A stretch of 64,000 nt of DNA, from the NCBI RefSeq assembly GCF_022809125.1, contig NZ_JALGBI010000001.1, positions 1 through 64,000 on the forward strand, given 5' to 3'. A model generated the notes under the pieces. The model was given only the letters and a program-made list of their open reading frames with translations. It was not told where the DNA came from and searched no databases. This stretch comes from Variovorax terrae. GTDB lineage: Bacteria > Pseudomonadota > Gammaproteobacteria > Burkholderiales > Burkholderiaceae_C. Numbering within the stretch: position 1 is the first letter of the stretch; every line of letters starts with the position of its first letter. Shown one piece after another: positions 16,713 to 26,323 of the stretch. The translations under genes and the position numbers were made by a program.

Positions 16713-18586
16713 GAGCGCCCCGGCAGTAGCACGCCGCCGTGCCGGGCTTCGTACATCCGCTCGACCAGCGCCGATCGCCGCGCCAAGACCATGCGCTGGT
16801 TGATCGAGCCCTTATCGGTCAGCTCGCCGTGGTCGATCTGGGGCGGGTCGGCGAGCAGCACGGCCCGCGCCGGGCGGTTGGCACTGCCCGTGCCGGCCGC
16901 CCACAGGCGGTCGAGCATGGCCTGAAAGAACGCGCGCACGCCATCCTGTCCAAGCACGTCTGACGCCGACATCGACAGGGGCAAACCGAAGCGGGCCCGA
17001 AGCTCGTCCACCCGGGGAAAGACCAGCAGGCCAATATCGTCACGGTTCAGCCCGGCTACGACCACGTCCTGCACCAGCGGATCGCCTTCGGCAATGACGC
17101 GGGCGCGCAGCGCGCCGACGCTGACGAACGTCCCAGTGGAGAGCTTGAAGTCCTCCGCGATCCGGCCGTCGAAGGCCAGCCCGCGCTGCGGGTTGCGATC
17201 GTCGATCCAGCGCACGGCGTCTCCGGTACGGTAGAAGCCCTCGCTGTCGAAGGCGTCTGCCGTGAGTTCCGGCGCGCGCCAATAGCCGGGCATCACGTTG
17301 GGGCCGCGGAAGCGGATCTCCGTTTTGCCGCTGCCTTCGGCGTTGGGGACCAGTTTGACCTCCACGCCGGGGCAGGGCAGTCCTACATGGCCGGAGCCGG
17401 CGCCGGGCTGAACGACGAACAGGCAGCTCGGAGCGGTCTCGGTCATGCCCAGGCCCGTGATGATGCGGATGCGCTCGCCGACAGTGGCCTCAGCCTGGCG
17501 GTCGAGCCGATCCCACACCGACTGCGAGAGGCCAGCACCGGCGAACATGAACGCCTTCACGCGACTGAACAGCGAACTGCGCAGGATCTCGTCGTGCTCC
17601 ATGGCCAGCGATAACTCCTCGAAGCCCTTGGGGACGTTGAAGTACACCGTGGGAGCGATCTCGCGCAGATTGCGAATCGTCTGCGCGATCCCTTTAGGCG
17701 TGGGCTTGCCTTCGTCGATGTACAGCGTTCCGCCGTTGTAGAGCACCAAGCCAACGTTCTGGTTTCCGCCGAAGGTGTGGTTCCATGGCAGCCAGTCGAC
17801 CAGCACGGGCGGTTCATCGGCCAGAAAACCCATGCACTGCGCCTGCATTTGCAGGTTCGCGCACCACATGCGCTGCGTGTTGACGACACCTTTGGGTTGC
17901 TTGGTGCTGCCCGAGGTGAAGAGGAACTTGACGATCGTGTCAGGCCCTGTACTCGCATGCGCGGCATCAAGGGCAGCGCCCGGTGTCGCGGACAACAGGT
18001 CCGACAGGAGGGTAGTCGTACGGTCTGGCAGCGTCCCCGTGCCAAGGACGACGTGAACATCCGCGCGTTCGCTGGGTGCCACGGATTTGATCGCCGAGGC
18101 ATATGACGGATCGGATGCGTACACCACCGCTGGCGTGGTCACATCGAAGATATGGCGCAGCTTGGCGTGATCGGAAGAGAGCAATGAGTAGGCCGGTGAA
18201 ATCGGCACCCACGGCACGCCAGCCCACATGGCGCCCATCGCTAGCGTGAGGTGCTCGAGGTCGTTTCCCGAAAGGATCGCGAGCGGGCGCTCGACATCGG
18301 CGCCGCGCTCCAGCAGCGCTTGCCCGACGGCGCGGGCACGTTCCAGCATTTGGCCGTAGGTCACGTGCAGCCAGTCACCGCCGCCCGGGACCGCGGGATC
18401 GCGCTGCGCGGCGAGGACGCGGTCCGGGGTGGTGCGAGCCCAGTGCTCCAGCCGGTCGCTGAGGCGGCGGGGAAAGTCGCCGAGCGGCTCCGTCGAGCGT
18501 AGGAGGACCTCGCCCCCCGGCCTTTGTTCTACCTCGGCCGACAGGCAGCCGCCGACGCGCGCGCCGCGGTAGCGAGCCGAATTCAT
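16709..18586 (-). CDS. Feruloyl-CoA synthase-like acyl/aryl-CoA ligase
   Basis: A 625-residue AMP-forming ligase. The ATP loop [11 protein letters not shown] lies at about residues 223-233, the adenylate motif [10 protein letters not shown] near 385 and [11 protein letters not shown] near 465. The region [15 protein letters not shown] and the special C-terminus lacking the usual Lys-rich end fit the feruloyl-CoA synthase subfamily, which activates hydroxycinnamates or related aromatic acids with CoA. Start overlaps the hydratase stop by four bases. Substrate is inferred from family, not proven. Confidence 0.85.
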   Translation of the reverse strand: MNSARYRGARVGGCLSAEVEQRPGGEVLLRSTEPLGDFPRRLSDRLEHWARTTPDRVLAAQRDPAVPGGGDWLHVTYGQMLERARAVGQALLERGADVERPLAILSGNDLEHLTLAMGAMWAGVPWVPISPAYSLLSSDHAKLRHIFDVTTPAVVYASDPSYASAIKSVAPSERADVHVVLGTGTLPDRTTTLLSDLLSATPGAALDAAHASTGPDTIVKFLFTSGSTKQPKGVVNTQRMWCANLQMQAQCMGFLADEPPVLVDWLPWNHTFGGNQNVGLVLYNGGTLYIDEGKPTPKGIAQTIRNLREIAPTVYFNVPKGFEELSLAMEHDEILRSSLFSRVKAFMFAGAGLSQSVWDRLDRQAEATVGERIRIITGLGMTETAPSCLFVVQPGAGSGHVGLPCPGVEVKLVPNAEGSGKTEIRFRGPNVMPGYWRAPELTADAFDSEGFYRTGDAVRWIDDRNPQRGLAFDGRIAEDFKLSTGTFVSVGALRARVIAEGDPLVQDVVVAGLNRDDIGLLVFPRVDELRARFGLPLSMSASDVLGQDGVRAFFQAMLDRLWAAGTGSANRPARAVLLADPPQIDHGELTDKGSINQRMVLARRSALVERMYEARHGGVLLPGRS

Positions 18587-19386
18587 TGCTTGACCACCTT
18601 CCCGGCTCGGCCTTCAAGAAAGGCGCGCAAACGCTGCTTGGCGGCAGCGTCACCCTGCGCGATCGCCGCCATCAATGCTTCGACGAACAGCGCATCGCCT
18701 TGCGGCATGTCCGCAATGCGCGGCAAGGCCTGCACGACCGCGAAGTTCGACAAAGGTGCGTTGCCGGCGATCTTTGCGGCCAGTTCGCAGGCTTTAGCGA
18801 AGCCGGCTCCATCGGGCACGAGGTAGCGCGAGAAGCCGCGCTGCCAACCTTCATGCGCATCGATCACGGCGCCGGTGAGCATCATGTCCGTCATGCAGTG
18901 AACACCGACGAGCCGCGGAACCCGTGCCGAGCCGCCGCCGCCCACGAACAGGCCCCGTTGGCCTTCGGGCAAGCCGTAATAGGCGCTGTGCTCAGCAACG
19001 CGTATGTGCGTCGCGCTGGCCAGTTCCAGCCCGCCGCCGACCACCGCGCCGTGCAGCACGCTGACCACGGGCACGGGTCCGAACTGGATCTGGTCCATCA
19101 CCGCGTGCCAGCCCCGGGAATGGAGCACGCCCTCGAAAGTATTGCGCTCCGTCAGTTCGGACAGGTCCAGGCCTGCACAGAAGTGCTCGCCCTCGCCGCT
19201 GAGGATCACGGCGGATACATCCGCGGGGAGGTTCGTGAACGCGGTCTGTAACTGCATGATCAGACCGTCATTGAGCGCATTGCGCTTGGCGGGGCGGTTC
19301 AGTCGAAGGTGCAGGACCTTGCCCGAGATTTCGATGTGCAGGTGATCGAGGCCTGCGAGCACTCCGGTGGCGGGTTCAAAAGTCAT
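18583..19386 (-). CDS. Enoyl-CoA hydratase/isomerase (crotonase) family protein
   Basis: A 267-residue crotonase. Oxyanion-hole segments are FCAGLDLSE and HGAVVGGGLELA; GLPEGQRGLFVGGGGSARVPRLVG follows. It is first in the operon with the CoA ligase and the former dehydrogenase, so it probably hydrates an aryl- or alkyl-enoyl-CoA. ATG at 19386 opens onto an intergenic region with TGTACA repeats shared with the divergent amidohydrolase. Confidence 0.88.
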   Translation of the reverse strand: MTFEPATGVLAGLDHLHIEISGKVLHLRLNRPAKRNALNDGLIMQLQTAFTNLPADVSAVILSGEGEHFCAGLDLSELTERNTFEGVLHSRGWHAVMDQIQFGPVPVVSVLHGAVVGGGLELASATHIRVAEHSAYYGLPEGQRGLFVGGGGSARVPRLVGVHCMTDMMLTGAVIDAHEGWQRGFSRYLVPDGAGFAKACELAAKIAGNAPLSNFAVVQALPRIADMPQGDALFVEALMAAIAQGDAAAKQRLRAFLEGRAGKVVKQ

Positions 19387-19423
19387 GGGTGAATGAGGGT
19401 GTTGCAAAAGTTTATTGAACGAA

Positions 19424-19449
19424 TGTACAATGAAATTGTCATTTGTACA
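19424..19449. promoter_or_regulatory. Paired TGTACA boxes in divergent promoter
   Basis: Two TGTACA hexamers (19424-19429 and 19444-19449) sit 20 bp apart between the divergent hydratase and amidohydrolase genes. They resemble half-sites of the TGTACGATCGTACA operator but lack its central GATC. Possible binding site of the same or a related regulator. Confidence 0.4.
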
Positions 19450-19462
19450 ATATTCGCCTGCC

Positions 19463-20188
19463 ATGAGGGTTTCCGAGCTGACCGCCATTGATGTCCACAC
19501 GCACGCCGAGGTGTCGTGCAGGAACCCCTTCGACAACTACGGCGAGGAGTACGACCGCGCCGCCGACAAGTACTTCGGTTCAAGCCGCCGGCCGACCATC
19601 GACGAGACCGTCGCCTACTACCGCGAGCGCAAGATCGGCTTGGTGATGTTCACGGTGGACAGCGAAAGCCAGCTCGGCCGCCGCCGCATTCCGAACGAGG
19701 AGATCGCCTACGACCGGATGGCTTGGTCGCTGTACGAGGTGATCGCCGAACACAAACTGCCGGCGATCTTCCACAGTGGCCACTCAGGCATCGGCTCGGG
19801 CATGCGCTGCGGTGGCGGGCTGCGATTGCAGAGTAGCAACCCGATGCTGCTCGAGGATGTCGCTATCGCTTTTCCCGACATCGAGATCGTCGTCGCCCAC
19901 CCGAGCTGGCCATGGCAGGACGAGGCGCTGTCGCTGGCGCTGCACACGCCCAACGTCTGGATCGATCTGTCGGGCTGGAGCCCGAAGTACTTTCTACCCC
20001 AACTGGTCCAGTATGCGAACACGCTGTCGAAGGACCGCATGCTGTTCGGCAGCGACTACCCGCTGATTACTCCGGAGCGCTGGATGAAGGATTTCGACGA
20101 GGCCGGCTTCAGGGAGAAGGTCAAACCGCTGATCTTGAAGGAGAACGCCGTGCGGCTCGGTATCCAACCCATCGAGGGCGGCGAATGA
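19463..20188 (+). CDS. Amidohydrolase (ACMSD/resorcylate decarboxylase-type), internally shortened
   Basis: A 241-residue protein of the amidohydrolase-2 family. Present are DVHTHAE (HxH metal motif), FHSGHSGIGSGMRCGGG, VVAHPSWPWQDEAL and LFGSDYPLITPERWMKDF with the metal Asp. Intact relatives are about 290 residues; here RIPNEEIA runs directly into YDRMAWSLYEV, so about 45-50 residues with the FKFHP strand are missing in frame. The fold would lose part of its barrel and a metal or substrate ligand, so activity is doubtful although the frame is open. Confidence 0.75.
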   Translation: MRVSELTAIDVHTHAEVSCRNPFDNYGEEYDRAADKYFGSSRRPTIDETVAYYRERKIGLVMFTVDSESQLGRRRIPNEEIAYDRMAWSLYEVIAEHKLPAIFHSGHSGIGSGMRCGGGLRLQSSNPMLLEDVAIAFPDIEIVVAHPSWPWQDEALSLALHTPNVWIDLSGWSPKYFLPQLVQYANTLSKDRMLFGSDYPLITPERWMKDFDEAGFREKVKPLILKENAVRLGIQPIEGGE

Positions 20189-21015
20189 GTGATGTCGAGT
20201 TGTTCATGGCCCACCCTGCTGTGCAGGCCGCACTCGCACCCTTTGCCCTCGCGCTCGTCGTGGCGCTCTGGCTGCGTGGTGCCTGGCAGGTCCTGGCGCT
20301 GGGGGCTGCGCTGCTGGTCGCTGCCTCGCTCAGCGTCGGGTTCTCGCTCGAGAGCATGACGGCAACCCGCAAGATGGTGCTTGTCGTGCTGGCTGCTGCC
20401 GGCTTGTGGCCCATCGTTGGACTCTTGCTTCAGTCGTCAAGGTGGTGGCATCGATCGACCATCTTCGCGGTGTTCAGCGCGGTGGGGACTCTATGGGTGT
20501 TCGAACGGCTGCTGCTGCAAATGCCGTCCATGAAGGGTCTCGCTGTCGCCACGGTGTCGATTGTGTACGTCGTGGCCCTGATGCTGTCCGCGGGGGCGAT
20601 GCCACGCGAAGGCGTGCGGTCTGCAGTGGCGGCGGTATGGCTTCCTTTGGGCGCAGGTGCGCTTGCGGTGCTCGGCTCGTCGGCAGTGCTCGGCCAGATC
20701 GGCATTGCTGTTGGCACAGGCGCTGGTGCCGTACTGTTGGAACGTCTGGCTCGAGGTCAGGGACGAGATACGGCCACTGCGTTGTGGGTGGCGGAAGTCG
20801 CCGCAGTGGCAGCCGGTCTGATTGGCTTGCTCGCGACGCTTACAGGCGACTTGTCATGGTGGGCTTTGCTTCCTTTGATCGCCGTGCCCTGGGTGCTGCA
20901 CTGGCCTGTCCTGGCGCATATTGCGCCGGCATGGCGACGTGGTGCCATGGCGGGCTTGGTTGCTGGAGTACCGGTTGTGGCGGCGGGAGTGATGGCCTGG
21001 GTCAGCACCCGGTAG
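20185..21015 (+). CDS. Multi-pass membrane protein of unknown function
   Basis: A 276-residue, strongly hydrophobic protein with about eight to nine predicted spans and hardly any polar loops. No family motif is recognised. It overlaps the amidohydrolase stop by ATGA and is followed by a YceI gene, so it is co-transcribed with them. A permease or a membrane partner of YceI are guesses only. Confidence 0.7.
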   Translation: MSDVELFMAHPAVQAALAPFALALVVALWLRGAWQVLALGAALLVAASLSVGFSLESMTATRKMVLVVLAAAGLWPIVGLLLQSSRWWHRSTIFAVFSAVGTLWVFERLLLQMPSMKGLAVATVSIVYVVALMLSAGAMPREGVRSAVAAVWLPLGAGALAVLGSSAVLGQIGIAVGTGAGAVLLERLARGQGRDTATALWVAEVAAVAAGLIGLLATLTGDLSWWALLPLIAVPWVLHWPVLAHIAPAWRRGAMAGLVAGVPVVAAGVMAWVSTR

Positions 21016-21078
21016 TCCACACACGTCAATGACCATTGTCGCGGCCGTTGGCCGTTTTATTGTCCTGGAGATTATCTG

Positions 21079-21690
21079 ATGACTCGATCAAAACTGGCCC
21101 TGGCCTTGGCGCTGCTTCCGCTCGCTGCAGCGGCTGCTCCCGAAACCTATGGCATCGACCCTGTGCACTCGTACCCGCATTTCGCGGTGAATCACCTGGG
21201 GATGTCCACCATTCAAGGTCGATTTGACCGCATGAGCGGCAAGATCACCGTCGATCGATCAACGCGGACAGGGGCGCTCGAGGTCAAGATCGACACGGCG
21301 TCTCTGACCACGGGCGATGCCAAGCATGAGGCAGGAAGCTGGGCGACCAAGAATTACGGGCCCCGTTCCCGCGACGAGCATCTGCGCTCGGCCGATTTTT
21401 TCAATGTCGCCGAATTCCCGGAGGCTACCTACAAGTCAAGCCGGCTCGTTTTCAGCGGAGACAACCTCGAGGCTATCGAGGGAAACTTGACGCTGCTGGG
21501 TGTCACAAAACCGCTGAAACTCTCGATCACAGCCTTCAAATGCGGCCCTCATCCCTTCACGCGCAAGGAAATGTGCGGGGCAGACGCAGTTGCGGTGTTC
21601 AAACGCAGCGACTTCGGAATGAAGGCGTTTGTCGGGCCCGTATCCGACGAAGTCAAGCTCAGCATCAATGTTGAGGCCTACAAAGAGTAA
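21079..21690 (+). CDS. YceI-family periplasmic protein, copy 1
   Basis: A 203-residue protein with signal peptide MTRSKLALALALLPLAAAAA. The mature part begins PETYGIDPVHSYPHFAVNHLG and contains RSADFFNVAEFPEATYKS and the DNLEAIEGNLTLLGVTKPLKL strand, all typical of the YceI lipocalin-like fold that binds isoprenoid-type lipids. Has a Cys pair (FKCGPH, EMCGAD) like the copy at 36105. Confidence 0.9.
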   Translation: MTRSKLALALALLPLAAAAAPETYGIDPVHSYPHFAVNHLGMSTIQGRFDRMSGKITVDRSTRTGALEVKIDTASLTTGDAKHEAGSWATKNYGPRSRDEHLRSADFFNVAEFPEATYKSSRLVFSGDNLEAIEGNLTLLGVTKPLKLSITAFKCGPHPFTRKEMCGADAVAVFKRSDFGMKAFVGPVSDEVKLSINVEAYKE

Positions 21691-22082
21691 GGCGGGCCTG
21701 ACTCCTGAAGCATGAGGCTTGAGGTTCATCTTTGGTGAGCTCGCGCGACGCCGGATGGCGCGAGCAGACGGGTGCGCCGGCGCGGCTTGCGGATGGCTCG
21801 GACGACCTCACCCTGCCGGTTGCAGGCCCCTCATCCGTGAATGGAGTGTCCACCGTAGGAGACATGAAAAATTCTGTGACCCAAGGATCTGTTCCATGCC
21901 ATCGACTGTCGCGTTGCCATTCCCATTCAGAGGGCCCGAGATCTACGATGCGGCGCTGAGGTCGGGCAGCGGTGGATTCAACACCGTCCCGCTCGACGAT
22001 TGCATCTCTCCCGATTTCCCACACCTAGCTCGCCGCGCTTCATGAGGTGAAAATCACGAAATCAATGCCCTGATTGAGCTCC
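21691..22082. other. Intergenic region before lysR
   Basis: Nearly 400 bases without a recognised gene. A 50-codon plus frame beginning at 21896 has no ribosome site and no known features. It should hold the lysR promoter. Confidence 0.4.
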
Positions 22083-23075
22083 ATGCAGAACACCAGACCT
22101 AAAGACTTTCAATTGGCACTTACCGGCGATCTGCATCGGTGGCGAACCTTCCTGACGATTGCCGAGCTTGGAAGCCTGACGCGAGCGGCGCTGTTCCTGG
22201 ACAGCAACCAGTCTCTCCTGAGTCGCCAGCTCAATGCGTTGGAGCGCGAATGCGGCGCGCGGCTATTCAGTCGCACCGGCAGGGGCGTGGAACTGTCCGA
22301 CGTCGGGCGCAAAATCCTTCCGCAGGTGAGGGCGCTGCTCGAAGATGCTGAGGCTCTGGAGAGGGACATTCTGGGCGAGGCGCGGGAGCCCGCTGGCCGG
22401 GTGATTGTTGGATCGCTGCCATCGATCAGTGTCTCGTTCATCGGCCGGCTGTTTACCGCCATGCGTGAGCGCCATCCGGCCGTGACGCTCAGGGTGTTTG
22501 AAGGTTCAAGTAGGCAACTGGAGGAGTGGCTGGCCGATGCACGCATCGACATTGCGATTCTCTACCGATACGGCGCCTCGCCGCCCGAGCAGGAGCAAGC
22601 CATGGCCATGGTGGACAGCTACCTCATCGGCTGCAGAGACGATGAGTTGACTGCAAGTTCCGAGGTGCCGTTCGCGGCGCTGCATGAACTGCCACTCATC
22701 CTGCCGAGCGCACCCAATGGCTTGCGAGCCGCACTGGATGCCATGGCGCGCCAGGAGCGAATTACCCTGAGTCCTGCGATGGAGGCCGATTCGCTGCAGC
22801 TCTTCAAGCTACTGGTCGAGCATGAGAAGCTCTACACCGTGCTTCCACTCCACGCCGTCTGGAATGAGCGCGCCCAAGGCCGCCTTCAGGCGGCGAAGAT
22901 CGTCTCACCGCCGTTGCAGCGAATCATCTCGATGGCTTTGAACAAGACCAAAGGGCCAAGTCGGGCGGTACTGTCCGTGACAGCGCAAATCAGCGCCATC
23001 GTCAATGACATGGCCAAGCGCGGGATGTGGCATTCCGGCCCTCCGGGGGGCGGCATAAGTGCAAACCAGGTATGA
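22083..23075 (+). CDS. LysR-family transcriptional regulator
   Basis: A 330-residue regulator starting at ATG 22083. The winged helix-turn-helix covers about residues 10-70 (FLTIAELGSLTRAALFLDSNQSLLSRQLNALERECGARLF). The effector domain begins near GRVIVGSLPSISVSF. It stands upstream of, and in the same direction as, the hydrolase operon at 23137 and probably controls it. Confidence 0.9.
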   Translation: MQNTRPKDFQLALTGDLHRWRTFLTIAELGSLTRAALFLDSNQSLLSRQLNALERECGARLFSRTGRGVELSDVGRKILPQVRALLEDAEALERDILGEAREPAGRVIVGSLPSISVSFIGRLFTAMRERHPAVTLRVFEGSSRQLEEWLADARIDIAILYRYGASPPEQEQAMAMVDSYLIGCRDDELTASSEVPFAALHELPLILPSAPNGLRAALDAMARQERITLSPAMEADSLQLFKLLVEHEKLYTVLPLHAVWNERAQGRLQAAKIVSPPLQRIISMALNKTKGPSRAVLSVTAQISAIVNDMAKRGMWHSGPPGGGISANQV

Positions 23076-23136
23076 CATCCCAGGCATTGGTTGCCTGCGA
23101 CCGAGCTCCTACAGTGTGTCTCAAAGGAGCTGAAAC

Positions 23137-23958
23137 ATGACCTTCATCACGGCCAAGGATGGAACCAGGATCGCCTACAAGGACTGGGGAGAGGGACAGC
23201 CGATCCTCTTCTCGCATGGATGGCCGCTCGCCGGCGATGCCTGGGAGGCGCAGATGCTGTTCTTCGGCCAGAACGGCTATCGCGTCATCGCCCACGACCG
23301 ACGCGGTCATGGCCAGTCGGATCAACCGTGGAACGGCAACACCATGGACCAGTACGCCGACGATCTCGCCGAGCTGATTGAAAAGCTTGATTTGAACGAC
23401 TTGGTCCTGGTCGGGCATTCGACCGGCGGCGGCGAAGTGGTGCACTACATCGGCCGTCACGGCTCGCGGCGCGTCGCCAAGGTGGTTCTCGTCGGCGCCG
23501 TCCCGCCGCTGATGCTGAAGACCGATGCCAATCCGGAAGGCACGCCGCTTGCAGTGTTCGATGACATCCGCAAGGGCACGGCGACCAACCGGTCGCAGTT
23601 CTTCAAGGACCTCACAATTCCCTTCTATGGTTTCAATCGGCCGGGGGCGAAGGTCAATGACGGCCTGCGCGAATCGTTCTGGCTGATGGGCATGCAGGGC
23701 GGCATCAAGGCCGAGTACGACTGCATCCACGAGTTCTCGGAAGTCGACTACACCGCCGACCTCCAGAAGATCGACAAGCCGACGCTCGTCATCCACGGCG
23801 ATGACGACCAGATCGTGCCGATCGCGGCTTCCGGCGAAAAGACGGTGAAGATCGTCAAGGGCGCGCAACTGAAGATCTACAAGGGTGGCAGCCACGGTCT
23901 CGCCCAGGTCGATCCCGCGGCCTTCAATGCCGATGTCCTCGCCTTCCTGCGTTCATGA
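23137..23958 (+). CDS. Alpha/beta hydrolase (cofactor-free chloroperoxidase-like)
   Basis: A 273-residue alpha/beta hydrolase. The nucleophile elbow is GHSTGG (Ser95), the acid lies in HGDDDQIVP and the His in GGSHGLA near residue 252; [15 protein letters not shown] and [13 protein letters not shown] match the non-heme haloperoxidase/esterase subgroup. Physiologically these are esterases or perhydrolases. First gene of an operon with the next three, spaced by overlaps. Confidence 0.9.
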   Translation: MTFITAKDGTRIAYKDWGEGQPILFSHGWPLAGDAWEAQMLFFGQNGYRVIAHDRRGHGQSDQPWNGNTMDQYADDLAELIEKLDLNDLVLVGHSTGGGEVVHYIGRHGSRRVAKVVLVGAVPPLMLKTDANPEGTPLAVFDDIRKGTATNRSQFFKDLTIPFYGFNRPGAKVNDGLRESFWLMGMQGGIKAEYDCIHEFSEVDYTADLQKIDKPTLVIHGDDDQIVPIAASGEKTVKIVKGAQLKIYKGGSHGLAQVDPAAFNADVLAFLRS

Positions 23959-23978
23959 GTGCACGGGAGAAAAAACCG

Positions 23979-24920
23979 ATGAGGACAGACGTCAAGATCA
24001 ACAGCGCAGGACTGGTGCTCGCGGGACACCTCTACACCCCTGAAGGGGACGCCAACGGACCACGCCCCGCGATCGTCGTCAGTCATCCCGCAAGCGGGGT
24101 GAAGGAACAGACCGCCGGACTCTATGCGCAGCGCCTCGCCGGGCTGGGCTTTGTGGCCCTCACCTTCGATGCCGCTTACCAGGGAGAAAGCGAAGGCATG
24201 CCGCGCGGGACGGAAGATCCTGCGCACCGCGTCGAGGACATCAAGGCGGCGGTGTCATTCCTGAGTGGTCACGACGCTGTCTATCCGGATCGGATCGGCG
24301 CCCTGGGCATTTGCGCCTCGGGCGGCTATGTCATTTCGGCCGCTTCTGTCGATCATCGCATCAAGGCTGTGGCGACCATCAGCGGCGTGGACATCGCTCG
24401 CCAGTTCCGCCATGGCCCGGACGGGACGCAGTCGCCTGCCGTCATCCAGACCATGCTTGACGCTGCCGCCAAGGCGCGCACCGCTGAGGTGCGGGGCGAA
24501 GGGGTCGGGATGTTCCCGATCTTTCCGGCCAATGAAGAGCAGGCACGAGCGGGCGGCCGGCATGTGTTCGAAGGTTGGGAATACTATTGCAGCGATCGCG
24601 CGCAGCATCCGCGTTCGGCCAAGGCCTTCACCTGGAACAGCGTTGATCGACTGGCCGCTTTCGACGCCTTCCGCTTCATCGACCTCCTCTCGCCGCGCCC
24701 GCTGCTGATGATCGTCGGCACGGAAGCCGTGACGAAATGGATGGCCAGTGAGGCATTCATCGCTGCTCGGGAGCCGAAGGAGGTCTTCTGGATCGAGGGC
24801 GCGACCCATGTCAGCCTCTACGACAAGGACGAGCACGTCAGCGCCGCAGTCTCGAAGTTGAGGCCTTTTTTTGCGGCGAACCTGTCGTCAGGGCTTGCGC
24901 CGCAGCCTGTCGTCTGGTGA
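23979..24920 (+). CDS. Alpha/beta hydrolase, dienelactone hydrolase/YcjY-like
   Basis: A 313-residue alpha/beta hydrolase. Features are VVSHPASGVKEQTAGLYAQRLA, FDAAYQGESEGMPRG, and the elbow GICASGGY in which Cys precedes Ala and Ser. The C-terminal EGATHVSLYD holds the His. ATG at 23979 has GGGAG nine bases upstream; an earlier ATG at 23955 overlaps the previous stop and could be used instead. Confidence 0.85.
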   Translation: MRTDVKINSAGLVLAGHLYTPEGDANGPRPAIVVSHPASGVKEQTAGLYAQRLAGLGFVALTFDAAYQGESEGMPRGTEDPAHRVEDIKAAVSFLSGHDAVYPDRIGALGICASGGYVISAASVDHRIKAVATISGVDIARQFRHGPDGTQSPAVIQTMLDAAAKARTAEVRGEGVGMFPIFPANEEQARAGGRHVFEGWEYYCSDRAQHPRSAKAFTWNSVDRLAAFDAFRFIDLLSPRPLLMIVGTEAVTKWMASEAFIAAREPKEVFWIEGATHVSLYDKDEHVSAAVSKLRPFFAANLSSGLAPQPVVW

Positions 24921-24926
24921 CCATTG

Positions 24927-25496
24927 ATGCCGCGAATCTCGTTACCTACACCGGAGACCATGGATCCAGCGCAGCGGCGCGTCTACGACAAGATCGTCGG
25001 AGGGCGCCGCGGCAAGATCCAGGGGCCACTTCGTGCGGCCTTGCACAGCGCCGAGCTGGCCGACCGCTGGCAGGCGCTGGGCGAACTGTTGCGCTACAAC
25101 ACGGCGTTGACACCTCGTCAATCCGAACTCGCCATCCTGGTCACAGGACGAGCCTGCCGTTCGCCCTTCGAATGGTATGCCCACAAGAGCGAAGCAGAAA
25201 AGGTCGGTATTTCGCCCGTGGTCATCGAAGCCCTGCTGGCCGAAATCCTTCCTTCCAGCCTTTTGGAGGACGAGGCCGTGGTCGTTCAGTACGCGCGCGA
25301 GCTGAATGCCACGAACTCCGTTTCCGATGGTACCCACGCGCGCGCCCTGGCATGCCTGGGCACGCGCGCGCTCGTCGAACTCACGGCTCTGGTGGGCTAC
25401 TACACGATGGTCGCCATGATGCTCAACGCCCAGGAGATCCCACTGCCAGAGGGTGAGACGCCGGCGTTCCCGCTGCCGCAGAAGGACTCGCCGTGA
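24927..25496 (+). CDS. Carboxymuconolactone decarboxylase family protein
   Basis: A 189-residue AhpD/CMD-fold protein. ELAILVTGRACRSPFEWYAHKSEAEKVG matches the family core (ExxWxxH). There is only a single Cys in the usual CxxC region, so it is not an AhpD-type peroxidase partner. In aromatic pathways such proteins act on carboxymuconolactone-like ring-cleavage products. Its stop overlaps the GTG of the amidohydrolase. Confidence 0.85.
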   Translation: MPRISLPTPETMDPAQRRVYDKIVGGRRGKIQGPLRAALHSAELADRWQALGELLRYNTALTPRQSELAILVTGRACRSPFEWYAHKSEAEKVGISPVVIEALLAEILPSSLLEDEAVVVQYARELNATNSVSDGTHARALACLGTRALVELTALVGYYTMVAMMLNAQEIPLPEGETPAFPLPQKDSP

Positions 25497-26299
25497 AAGG
25501 CGGTTGGGACTGCCACGCCCATTTGTTCGGCCCTTATGGTTGCTATCCGCTCGCAGCCGACCGCAGTTATACGCCGCCCGAAGCGCCGGTCGCGCAATAC
25601 CTGGCGCTTCTGCGGGGAATGGGGCTCTCGCATGGCGTGCTGGTGCAGCCTAGCGCCTACGGCGAGGACCACGGCCTGTTGTTCGATATCCTGGCTGCGT
25701 ATCCGGCCCTGCGAGGCGTCGTCGTCATGCGTCAAGGCGCATCGAAGTTGCTGCGCGGGCTCCGGAGCAAGGGCGTTCGCGCGGCCCGTTTCAGCCACCG
25801 TCCAGGTGCCGGTGCAAACTTTCGCGGCAGCGCATCGTTTGAAGACCTTCTCCAGATGTCCGGTGCGCTGGCCGACGCCGGCTTGCATGCCGAGCTCTGG
25901 ACCGACTGTGCCAGCCTGCCGGCGATCGCCGCGCAGCTCAAGGCCTTGCCCGTGCCTGTGGTCATCGACCACATGGGCGGTTTCGACGTGACGGCCAGCC
26001 CGGATGATCCAGGTTTTCGCTGTCTGCTCGCGTTGCTTGAGCACGGCCAGGCCTGGGTCAAGCTGTGCCTCTACCGCAACGTGCCTGGCATGACCGATCT
26101 GGAAGCGGGGCGCCCATTTCACGACGAATTGGTAAAGGCCAACCCGCAGCGGTTGCTGTGGGGGAGTGATTGGCCTCATCTGCGCGTGAACCCCCAGCCT
26201 GATGCAGCTCATCTGCTCCAGACCTTCAAGCATTGGGTGGGTGACGTTGGCGTGATCGATTCCATCCTGACGGGAAATCCCGAATCACTCTACGGCTGA
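25493..26299 (+). CDS. Amidohydrolase-2 family, LigI-like lactonase
   Basis: A 268-residue protein with start GTG at 25493. DCHAHLFGP (HxH motif), YTPPEAPVAQYLALLRGMG, VLVQPSAYG, VVIDHMGGF and LLWGSDWPH (metal Asp) give the order seen in 2-pyrone-4,6-dicarboxylate lactonase. A lactone from ring-cleavage is thus a plausible substrate. Its pairing with a CMD-family protein strengthens an aromatic-degradation role; the exact reaction is inferred. Confidence 0.82.
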   Translation: MKGGWDCHAHLFGPYGCYPLAADRSYTPPEAPVAQYLALLRGMGLSHGVLVQPSAYGEDHGLLFDILAAYPALRGVVVMRQGASKLLRGLRSKGVRAARFSHRPGAGANFRGSASFEDLLQMSGALADAGLHAELWTDCASLPAIAAQLKALPVPVVIDHMGGFDVTASPDDPGFRCLLALLEHGQAWVKLCLYRNVPGMTDLEAGRPFHDELVKANPQRLLWGSDWPHLRVNPQPDAAHLLQTFKHWVGDVGVIDSILTGNPESLYG

Positions 26300-26323
26300 C
26301 GCCCACGACACGACCGCCGAGTG

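Noticed and set aside
23955..24920. Start of the second alpha/beta hydrolase at 23955
   Set aside because: That ATG overlaps the previous stop but has no ribosome site, whereas 23979 has GGGAG at proper distance; still a possible alternative.
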